NCBI GenBank assembly: GCA_014729725.1 | Contig: WJJL01000010.1 | Span: 1 to 32,097, forward strand | Direction of reading: 5' to 3' | DNA: 32,097 nt | Source: Candidatus Moraniibacteriota bacterium | GTDB lineage: Bacteria; Patescibacteriota; Minisyncoccia; CAIUEV01; JAHKAQ01 | In this document: positions 18,753 to 26,626 of the stretch, one piece after another | Numbering within the stretch: position 1 is the stretch's first letter | Layout: every line of letters begins with the position of its first letter | Made by a program: the position numbers and the translations under genes | The notes under the pieces: model-generated | Told to the model about the DNA's origin: nothing | The model's input: the letters and a program-made list of their open reading frames with translations, nothing else | Databases searched by the model: none

Positions 18753-19829
18753 TTAGCGGATCAACATATGCAACATATCTCTATCTGTCGCATACCGCTC
18801 CGCGTCCTCCAAGGTAACTTTTCCTTCTTTTACCAAAACGGCCAGAGCTCGATTAATCGACTGCATTCCGGATTCCACATTGGTTTCCATAACATTAATC
18901 ACCTGATGAGTTTGACCTTCTCTAATCATACTTTCCACGGCATCGTTTTTTAAAAGCACTTCCACCGCGGGAACGCGTCCCCCGCCGATTTTGGGTAAAA
19001 GCCTCTGCGATACTATTCCGGACAAAACACTGCTCAACTGAGATCTGATTTGATTTTGCTGATTTCCCGGAAAAACATCGATAATTCTGTCAATTGTCTG
19101 ACCAGCATCGTTGGTATGCAAAGTAGAAAAAATTAAATGACCGGTTTCCGCTGCGGTTATGGCAGTGGAAATTGTTTCAGCGTCTCTCATTTCACCTACC
19201 AAAATAACATCAATATCCTGACGAAAAGCTGCTCTAAGTCCGGTTTTGAAAGATTTGGCGTCCTGACCGATCTCTCTTTGATTGATTATGCTCAAATCCT
19301 GCTTGTAAACATACTCAATAGGATCTTCGATGGTTACAATATGTTCGGCCCTTTTTTGATTAATCTCATTCAACAAAGCCGCCATAGAAGTCGATTTACC
19401 ATGACCGGTCGGGCCTACGAACAAAACCATTCCCTGGCTTAATTTGGTAAATTCTCTTAAAGTTACTGGCAATCCCAAATCTTCAATGGTTTTAATATCG
19501 GAATTGATTAAACGAAAAGCACCGCTTAAAACCCCCAACTGTCTATAAACATTTACCCTGAATCTGGCCTTGCCTTCCAATTCAAAAGAAAAATCAACGC
19601 TGTATTGTTGTTCCAACATCTTTTTTTGGATATCGTTCATAATGGAAAACAACAGTTCCGCGCAAGTTTTTTTATCAAGAATATTCTCCCCGGCCAAAGG
19701 AGCTAGAGCTCCGTCCACTCTCAAGATTGGAGGTTTTCCAACTGAAAGATGAAGATCCGAAGCGCCTTGCTGAACCACTGTTTCCAATAATTTTTTCATT
19801 AACTGCTCCGATTTTATGTTTACCGCCAT
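18753..19829 (-). CDS. pilT: type IV pilus retraction ATPase PilT
   Basis: GASDLHLSVGKPPILRVDG, Walker A GPTGHGKST, AFRQDIDVILVGEMRDAETISTAITAAETGHLIFSTLHTNDA. Confidence 0.95.
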   Translation of the reverse strand: MAVNIKSEQLMKKLLETVVQQGASDLHLSVGKPPILRVDGALAPLAGENILDKKTCAELLFSIMNDIQKKMLEQQYSVDFSFELEGKARFRVNVYRQLGVLSGAFRLINSDIKTIEDLGLPVTLREFTKLSQGMVLFVGPTGHGKSTSMAALLNEINQKRAEHIVTIEDPIEYVYKQDLSIINQREIGQDAKSFKTGLRAAFRQDIDVILVGEMRDAETISTAITAAETGHLIFSTLHTNDAGQTIDRIIDVFPGNQQNQIRSQLSSVLSGIVSQRLLPKIGGGRVPAVEVLLKNDAVESMIREGQTHQVINVMETNVESGMQSINRALAVLVKEGKVTLEDAERYATDRDMLHMLIR

Positions 19830-19942
19830 AAAAATTTTTAAATATTATATAGGAATTATAAAATAAATTATAATAATTGTCTTTAAAAACCAAAACTTCT
19901 TACAAAAAATCCCCGCTAAAATTTGTAAGCAAAAAATGAATT

Positions 19943-20317
19943 TTATTCTTCTTTTAAAACCTTTTCTATTTTATCAACAACTTCCTGAGGAGTAAACTGG
20001 GTCTTGATAATATAGTCCTGAGCCCCCATATCAAGAGCCTTGCTGATATGTTCTTTTCTGCCCAGATTACTTAAAACAATAACCGGTATTTCAATATTGG
20101 GGTTAGCGTTGATCTCGCTTAAAACAGCGAAGCCGTCTTTTTTAGGCATCAAGATATCCAGTAACACTAAACTGTAAGGACCGGAATTTAACTTTTCAAT
20201 TGCCTGTTGTCCGTCGGTGGCAATTTCCACCTGGTAACCCTTAGTCTCCAGATCAGTAAGATATATTTCGGAAATAAAAGGATCGTCCTCAGCAATTAAA
20301 ATTTTTCTTTTAGACAT
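19943..20317 (-). CDS. single-domain response regulator within the pilus operon
   Basis: ILIAEDDPFISEIY, YSLVLLDILMPKKDGF and VLSNLG motifs, plus the C-terminal KTQFTP segment. Confidence 0.92.
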   Translation of the reverse strand: MSKRKILIAEDDPFISEIYLTDLETKGYQVEIATDGQQAIEKLNSGPYSLVLLDILMPKKDGFAVLSEINANPNIEIPVIVLSNLGRKEHISKALDMGAQDYIIKTQFTPQEVVDKIEKVLKEE

Positions 20318-20406
20318 TTTTTTTATTTAAAATTTAACTAGACCGGTTTAGGGAGGGATCTGTTTCAAGTAAATTAACACTTATATCACAACCTATAAAC
20401 TCAATA

Positions 20407-22611
20407 TTATGGGGAATCGGGTTTTTTGCTTTGTGCTTGCGGATTTTCTTTTGGTTGAGACGCTGGAACCGTAATGTTTTGTTTTGAATCCTTTTGCGCC
20501 TGCTGCTTTTTCTTTTTTTTCTTGACTTCCTGCAAAGTGGGAGCTTTAGCGGCTTGATCCAGCTCCTCCTGATCGTCTTCAGCAGTGGCTTCTTCCACAA
20601 ATTCGATAGTGGTATACCCGGCTAAAGCTTTCAAAACTCCATCATCTTTCATAAAATAAGCCCCTTGTCTTTTAAATTCAGCTTCCAGGTTGGAGCTGGT
20701 AAGCTTATCGTCAATCACGACTCTCATTTCCTTACCGCATTCAGCCACCTCATAAATTCCGATTCTTCCTTTAGTACCGGAATCTCTACATTTGGAACAG
20801 CCTTTCGCCTGCCACACTTTATAATTATTAGGATCAAAATCGGGCAGTCTTCTTTTTATTTCCTCTGGAGAAATTTCTTTTAAACTTTCGGCAACATATT
20901 CCTTTACTCGTTGGGTGGGTTCAACTTGATATTTGCAATCCTCGCAAAGTCTTCTTACCAAACGCTGCCCCACTACGGCCCTTAAACTTGAAGAAACCAA
21001 AAAAGCCTCGATTCCCATATCCACCAAACGCGGAATGGCTCCCAAAGCGTCGTTGGTGTGTAAAGTGGAAAGCACCAAATGTCCGGTTAAAGCGGCGTGA
21101 GTGGCCAGTTCAGCGGTCTCACCGTCTCGAATTTCACCCACCATTATAATATCCGGATCTTGCCTTAAAGCAGATCTAAGACCATTGGCAAAAGTAAAAC
21201 CGATTTCCGGATTAACTTGAGTATGGTTAACACCCGGAACTTTATATTCCACCGGATCCTCCAAGGTTAAGATATTTCTCTTAACTTCATTTAGTCTTCT
21301 CAGAGAGGCGAAAATGGTGGTTGATTTACCGCTTCCGGTCGGACCGGTAACCAGAATTATGCCAAAAGGCTGATTAATTGCTTCGATTAAAACATCTAAA
21401 TTCCTTCCTTCCAAACCTAAATTGGTAAGCTCTGTCAAACCCTCTCCTTTTTCCAAAAGCCTCATTACCACTTTTTCCCCCTCAGAGGTAGGCATAATGG
21501 AAACACGCACATCGATTTGTCTTCCATCATCAGCTGTTATTTTTAATCTGCCGTCCTGGGGTTTTCGTTTTTCATCGATTCTTAGGTTAGACATGATCTT
21601 AATTCGAGAAACCACTGCTGAAGCGATCTCTTTGGCCATTTTAAAGCTTTCGTGCAAATCGCCGTCCACTCTATATCTTACTCGTAAGGACTCTTCCTGC
21701 GGTTCAATATGAATATCACTGGCCTGACCTTTAATGGCATGATCTAAAATAACATTAACCACTTTTTCCACCGGAGCCGCTCCGCTTGATTGAGTGTCTA
21801 TTTTGGCTTTCTTTTTTTTAGCCTCTCTTTCCGCTTGAATTTCCTCTTCGCTTTTAACATAATCGGAAACCAATTTATCGATATCCGCCGTAGCCTGACC
21901 ATAATTTTCCATAGCTTTATCAAAATTCTGCTTGCTAATTTTATATACTTGGGTTTTTAAATTTTTTTGCGAAGCCAAAAATCTCATAGCGTTTAAAGCA
22001 TTGGTGTTGTTGGGATTAACCATAGCCACTTTCAAGCGATCTCCGTCCAAATCAAAAGCGATCATCTTATATTTTAAAGAACTTTCTTTACTAAAGGTCT
22101 TTAAAACATCCACCGGTATTTTTTTATCTTTTAGATCCACTTCTTGAATTCCCGAACTCATCACAGCTCCACCCTGTTCGGAAGGAGGTTGAGTCGCCGC
22201 AGCGGGATCCTGTGAAAAAGAACCGGTCATTCCCGAAGCGGAAGTATTAAGGGCGGAATTGGAATCTGAAGAAGGTCGTGAATCTTGAAGAGGTTTTTGA
22301 TTTAAAGATCCTCCGCCAACAGAGGGAGAGGGAGAGGGAGAGGGAGAGGGAGAATTTGATGACGAAGGTCCAGGAGCGGAATTGGATACAGGTAAATTTT
22401 GGGGGGCTCCTTGAGAATCTTTATTAATATTTGCTTGATTTTTATTATCCAAAGGATTGGGGGATCCCGGTTTAAGCGGATTGATGCCGGGAGTGTTCCC
22501 GGGATTTTGAGAAGAACCCGGTTTTGGAGAATTTGAATTTCTTGGGGGGGTTATATTTCCCTGATTTAATCCTCCTTTATTTTGATTGCTTAAATTTGGC
22601 TGATCAACCAT
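20407..22611 (-). CDS. pilB: type IV pilus assembly ATPase PilB/GspE with long disordered N-terminus
   Basis: Walker A VTGPTGSGKSTT, ASDIHIEPQEESLRVRYRVDGDL, LRQDPDIIMVGEIRDGETAELATHAALTGHLVLSTLHTNDA, and zinc-type CEDCKY...CSKCRDSG. Confidence 0.95.
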   Translation of the reverse strand: MVDQPNLSNQNKGGLNQGNITPPRNSNSPKPGSSQNPGNTPGINPLKPGSPNPLDNKNQANINKDSQGAPQNLPVSNSAPGPSSSNSPSPSPSPSPSVGGGSLNQKPLQDSRPSSDSNSALNTSASGMTGSFSQDPAAATQPPSEQGGAVMSSGIQEVDLKDKKIPVDVLKTFSKESSLKYKMIAFDLDGDRLKVAMVNPNNTNALNAMRFLASQKNLKTQVYKISKQNFDKAMENYGQATADIDKLVSDYVKSEEEIQAEREAKKKKAKIDTQSSGAAPVEKVVNVILDHAIKGQASDIHIEPQEESLRVRYRVDGDLHESFKMAKEIASAVVSRIKIMSNLRIDEKRKPQDGRLKITADDGRQIDVRVSIMPTSEGEKVVMRLLEKGEGLTELTNLGLEGRNLDVLIEAINQPFGIILVTGPTGSGKSTTIFASLRRLNEVKRNILTLEDPVEYKVPGVNHTQVNPEIGFTFANGLRSALRQDPDIIMVGEIRDGETAELATHAALTGHLVLSTLHTNDALGAIPRLVDMGIEAFLVSSSLRAVVGQRLVRRLCEDCKYQVEPTQRVKEYVAESLKEISPEEIKRRLPDFDPNNYKVWQAKGCSKCRDSGTKGRIGIYEVAECGKEMRVVIDDKLTSSNLEAEFKRQGAYFMKDDGVLKALAGYTTIEFVEEATAEDDQEELDQAAKAPTLQEVKKKKKKQQAQKDSKQNITVPASQPKENPQAQSKKPDSP
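22321..22353. repeat. hexanucleotide tandem repeat (AGAGGG)x5.5
   Basis: Perfect tandem units; encodes SPSPSPSPS in the PilB N-terminus. Confidence 0.95.
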
Positions 22612-22639
22612 GAAAAACTTTTAAAATTTAACCTTGACC

Positions 22640-22663
22640 ATATTTGATTTTAAGATCAAATAT
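22640..22663. promoter_or_regulatory. inverted repeat upstream of pilB
   Basis: ATATTTGAT-tttaag-ATCAAATAT, perfect 9-bp arms ~30 nt upstream of the pilB start codon. Confidence 0.45.
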
Positions 22664-22713
22664 TTTGGAAAATCCTATATTATAAAACTTGAAAACTTTT
22701 ACGCTAAATAATG

Positions 22714-22781
22714 TTAGTCGCCAACAACCGAAAGATCGGCCAAAGAAAGACAGGTCCCAAATTCCGGGATCTTGTGACTAA
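22714..22781 (-). other. candidate structured RNA/leader element between the 22840-23259 gene and pilB
   Basis: Closing stem TTAGTC/GACTAA enclosing two hairpins (GCCGA-ucuu-UCGGU and AGATCCC...GGGACCT); locally GC-richer than surrounding intergenic DNA. Strand taken from the operon. Confidence 0.45.
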
Positions 22782-22839
22782 TTAAGCTTAAAAAAACCGT
22801 TGTTTTACATAAAAATTCACAAAACGCTTAAATTCTATA

Positions 22840-23259
22840 TTATTTTAAAAATGGATTGTTCTTTCCCAGCATTCCCTCGGAAACCTCTATCGGCAAATCA
22901 CCTAAATTAATTTGATCCTGTAAAAATTCAATAGAATCAATATCCAGCTTGGAGGGTATAAACAAATCGCCGATATTGGTTCCGGAAATCTTTGGCGGAG
23001 GGGTTTTCTTTTTGTCTTGCTCTTTATCGCCGGTTTGATCAGCGCCCGGAGGGTTGATTTGACCGACTTCGCCGGTTTGAGTTTGGGCATCGGTTGCGCT
23101 GTGATCGACTAAAGTATCTTCATCTCCCGGGGGAGAAGCCATATAATAAGTATAATAAAAATAACCGCCGCCGGCAAAAATCACTAAAAACAAAATGACA
23201 AGTAAAATCAAAGTTGTTGAACCGCCCTGTTTTTTATTGGTGTTGGTTTGAAACTGCAT
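22840..23259 (-). CDS. small single-pass membrane protein in pilus operon
   Basis: 139 aa, TM STTLILLVILFLVIFAGGGYFYYTYYM, Pro/Asp/Gln-rich linker, conserved-looking C-terminus. Confidence 0.7.
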   Translation of the reverse strand: MQFQTNTNKKQGGSTTLILLVILFLVIFAGGGYFYYTYYMASPPGDEDTLVDHSATDAQTQTGEVGQINPPGADQTGDKEQDKKKTPPPKISGTNIGDLFIPSKLDIDSIEFLQDQINLGDLPIEVSEGMLGKNNPFLK

Positions 23260-23280
23260 CTTATTAAATTGATGAATTAT

Positions 23281-23970
23281 TTAAGGTAATCCTCCCTCGT
23301 CCAATCCGCTTTCAGCGCTTTGCGAAGAATAAGACTGAAAACCGCTTTTGACTTTGGAAGCGTCAAGTTCGGGTTTTTGGTAAATTTCAAAACTAACGCT
23401 AGCCGACATTAAATTATCCACCAAAGCACCTTCCTCCTCCTCGCCTCCTCCTTGCCTTGATTCAAACTGAATAGACAAAGAATTCAGATTGTTTAAACGA
23501 ATTAACTCCTCGGCGGATCTAATAAAATTTTTAATATTCTCGTAAGGCCCCAATACCTGAGTTTGAACACCAATGGTTTGAATTCCTTTTTGAGAGGCTT
23601 GCTGATTGTTGGAAGTTAAAATCTGATTCACCTGCTCTCCTCTATCTTCTATGCTAATGGATTCGTAATTAAGCCCTTCGTTTAAAAGCATAGCTTCCAG
23701 CTGAATGACAAAAGACTTAATTTGCTTTTCAGCCGGAATGGCGTCTTCAAGCATGCTTAAATAACCGCTGCTTTCTTGATATTCCTGTTTTAATCTATCC
23801 AAACTGTCCTTAATCTCCATTTCCTTTTCATACTCCTCCTGAGCTGTAGCCACCTCCTCCTTTCTTATTCGCTCGGCTTCCCGAAATACTGGAATGGTCA
23901 ACAAAACAACAACTATTATAGCCACAATTCCGCTTAATGGTACTACGAGAGTTTTTAACATTTTTATCAA
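23281..23970 (-). CDS. PilO-like pilus assembly protein
   Basis: N-terminal TM, coiled coil, then a ferredoxin-like-looking region (LEAMLLNEGLNYESISI...VQTQVLGPYENIKNFIRSAEELIRLNNLNSLSIQF). Confidence 0.75.
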   Translation of the reverse strand: MIKMLKTLVVPLSGIVAIIVVVLLTIPVFREAERIRKEEVATAQEEYEKEMEIKDSLDRLKQEYQESSGYLSMLEDAIPAEKQIKSFVIQLEAMLLNEGLNYESISIEDRGEQVNQILTSNNQQASQKGIQTIGVQTQVLGPYENIKNFIRSAEELIRLNNLNSLSIQFESRQGGGEEEEGALVDNLMSASVSFEIYQKPELDASKVKSGFQSYSSQSAESGLDEGGLP

Positions 23971-24239
23971 CTAAAGATTAACCTTTTAAAAAATAGCTTC
24001 TTTTAAAAAAGCAAAATATTCCGTCATACTGTTTGTAATTAATCCAACTCGCAAAATTAATTTTGATTTTAATTTTATCTTTTGTTTTTTTGATCTTGCA
24101 ATGATTTACGGATAGGACTGATTAATTTACTTTTGCAAATATAAAAAAATTATCTTAAATAAATTATAAAGGGTAAGGGGTTTTTTGGCAAATGAAATAT
24201 TTGAAAAATTTTAAAAATAGTTTCCATTATGAATTATTA

Positions 24240-24379
24240 TTTGGGGCTCATATCTTGACTGGAAAATACTTGAAATCTTATTTTTCAATAATTTCTAAAT
24301 GATCTCCCATATTTAAGGATATCATCCCTTATCTTCTTAGGGATCGTTATTTGACCACTATTGATAGTTTTGTAAGCAT
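24240..24379 (-). pseudogene. decayed AbrB/MazE-type antitoxin (SpoVT-AbrB fold)
   Basis: Minus-strand translation with two frame changes: MLTKLS / SGQITIPKKIRDDILKYG / GDHLEIIEK* / DFKYFPVKI. Confidence 0.7.
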
Positions 24380-24615
24380 TTTTAATATTAAATCGAATAA
24401 TTGACAAATAAGGAGCAAAGTTAGTTTATTTAAGATAGTTGTCATGATTTTTTCCAAATTTCTGGAAAGGTTTTATTTGCTATATTTTTTAAGATGCAAG
24501 AGTAAAGATTCAATCCTGGATTCATTATTAGACTTGAATTTTAATTTTTTAAAAAATTTTTAAATAGATTGAAAATATCGGTTTTTGTTTTTAAATTTTT
24601 AGAAAATTGTAAAAA

Positions 24616-26004
24616 TTAATAAAATCTTATATTTTTTCTAGCAATTTCCGCATCACCATAGTCAGAATAAAGATTTTCTTTTTGAAATTTATAATTTGGT
24701 TGTAGTTTTTTTAATTCATTGAAAAAAATGGGAGATACATAAGGATCCTGAATAACTGAACCAAAAATCGCAATTTTAAAATTCTTCTGATCAAGACCAA
24801 TTTTCTTTGCTATCTGATCTACATATTCAGCCATCCTTTTTGCTCCCTGTTTGATAATATATGCTGCATCATCATCTCCTTTTAAGGCTGCTCTAAATAG
24901 TACTTCCGTACCTTTAGCAATTTCGCTGACCGGAACTCTCTCACTGTTTGATGAATTAATAACAATTTTTAGAACTTTTTTGATATTCTTGTTTTTTTTC
25001 AGACTAGGATATAAACGACCTCTCTTAAAAGCATCTATCCAAACTTTTGTAAGAATTGTTTCCTTTCCTTTTTCAATTAGCTCTAAGACTTTTAGTGCTC
25101 CATGGTGACCATACATCCTCCCACCAAGTCGAATTTCTTTTTTCCAATCAGTCCAAATTGAAAGATAATTATTAAAGCAATCCTTATTTTTATTATATCC
25201 AAAAACTAAGTCACCTGTCCCCCCATTTGCAATTATTCCAGGTTCACCATTGAAAGCACTAAACCAAGCGGATAAACCATCCGGAATGATAAAAATCTCA
25301 TCATAACTGATTAACCCCTTTTTACGAGCTTGATTTAATGATTTTATGAAATCCAAGTGACACTTATAGCTGTCTATGCCTGCACTACCTATGCAAATCC
25401 TCTTTATTCTTTGGTTGTTTTTACTAAGGTTTGCTTCTTTTAAAGCTTTGTTTATAGAAGCCAATACATTTTTGGTCGACTCTTTTTGACCAATTGCTCC
25501 GGGAAAGCTAGACCCATCCTTCCCCTTTCCCAAAACATTAAATTTTTTATTAATAACTAAAGCATTCGACTTGCTTCCTCCCCCATCAACTCCAATGTAA
25601 ATTGAATCTTCAGGATCCTCTATTTCCACTATTTTTTTAATTTCTTTTTTAGCAAATCTCAAATAATTTTTTAAATCATCAATTATTGATTTTATTTTCT
25701 GATTTTGAATTATTTTAATTCTTTTTTTTGATTTAACTATATTTTGGAGTTCTTTAAGTTGATTGAATAATTCTTTTTCGATTTCTTTTTCAATTTTATT
25801 AATTCTAATAAATGATGAATCATGTATCTCATTGATTTCCTCTATAAACAACTGAATGTTCTTATTATAATTTTTGGATAATCTTTTATAATTTTCTACA
25901 ATAAAATTTGCTTTTCTAATTGAGCTATATAAAGGAAAACTCTTTATCGAAAATTGATTTAGATCATTTTTCATAGAGATTTTTTTAAAATAAATTCTTG
26001 TCAA
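24616..26004 (-). CDS. BadF/BadG/BcrA/BcrD-type sugar kinase (glucose/GlcNAc kinase-like) with ~130-aa N-terminal extension
   Basis: IYIGVDGGGSKSNALVIN phosphate-1 motif, ICIGSAGID, IANGGTGDLVFGY, FGSVIQDPYVSPIF. Alternative start ATG at 25974. Confidence 0.82.
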   Translation of the reverse strand: MTRIYFKKISMKNDLNQFSIKSFPLYSSIRKANFIVENYKRLSKNYNKNIQLFIEEINEIHDSSFIRINKIEKEIEKELFNQLKELQNIVKSKKRIKIIQNQKIKSIIDDLKNYLRFAKKEIKKIVEIEDPEDSIYIGVDGGGSKSNALVINKKFNVLGKGKDGSSFPGAIGQKESTKNVLASINKALKEANLSKNNQRIKRICIGSAGIDSYKCHLDFIKSLNQARKKGLISYDEIFIIPDGLSAWFSAFNGEPGIIANGGTGDLVFGYNKNKDCFNNYLSIWTDWKKEIRLGGRMYGHHGALKVLELIEKGKETILTKVWIDAFKRGRLYPSLKKNKNIKKVLKIVINSSNSERVPVSEIAKGTEVLFRAALKGDDDAAYIIKQGAKRMAEYVDQIAKKIGLDQKNFKIAIFGSVIQDPYVSPIFFNELKKLQPNYKFQKENLYSDYGDAEIARKNIRFY

Positions 26005-26617
26005 TTTTGTTTATATCTGAAAAAGAATAATCGGCCTTTTTATAGTTTACCGCTTCCCCAACAGCAATCGTTTTCATTTTGGCTCTATTACCTGCATCAA
26101 TCCCTGCCTTAGCATCTTCAACCACAACACAATCTTTAGGATCAATTTTAAGCATTTCAGCAGCTTTTATAAAAACTTCTGGATCAGGTTTGCTTTTAAT
26201 TATGTTATTGCCATCACTTATAGCATCAAACAATATTTCCAGCCCAACTCTTTTTACAATAAAAGTAGCATTTTTACTTGATGAACCAATTGCAACTTTG
26301 TAGCCTTTATTCTTTAAAAATTCAATAAAATCAATTGCTCCTGTAAAAATCGCTTTTGAGGTAATATGATTTAATAATTTTCTGTAATAACCATTCTTCC
26401 TTTCACAAAGAACGTGTTTTTCTTTTAAACCATACTCTCTTTGAGCTTTTTCTAGAATAATATTTAAACTCTCCATTCTACTAACTCCTCTTAGACGATT
26501 ATTGATTTTTCTGTCAAAATAAACTCCTTCTTCGTCAGCCATTTTCTTCCAAGCCTGATAATGATAATCGTCTGTACTTAAGATCACTCCATCAAGATCA
26601 AAAATAACTGCCTTCAT
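25985..26617 (-). CDS. pgmB: beta-phosphoglucomutase (HAD superfamily)
   Basis: MKAVIFDLDGVILSTDDYHYQAWKKMADEEGVYFDRKINNRLRGVSRMESL...VVEDAKAGIDAGNRAKMKTIAVG. Confidence 0.92.
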   Translation of the reverse strand: MKAVIFDLDGVILSTDDYHYQAWKKMADEEGVYFDRKINNRLRGVSRMESLNIILEKAQREYGLKEKHVLCERKNGYYRKLLNHITSKAIFTGAIDFIEFLKNKGYKVAIGSSSKNATFIVKRVGLEILFDAISDGNNIIKSKPDPEVFIKAAEMLKIDPKDCVVVEDAKAGIDAGNRAKMKTIAVGEAVNYKKADYSFSDINKIDKNLF

Positions 26618-26626
26618 GACTAAAAA

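Noticed and set aside
22321-22353. Possible CRISPR or minisatellite array
   Set aside because: Unit is only 6 bp with no spacers; it is an in-frame SP-coding microsatellite.
22714-22781. Known c-di-GMP (GEMM) riboswitch
   Set aside because: The conserved GEMM core sequence is not recognisable on either strand, so it is left as an unclassified element.
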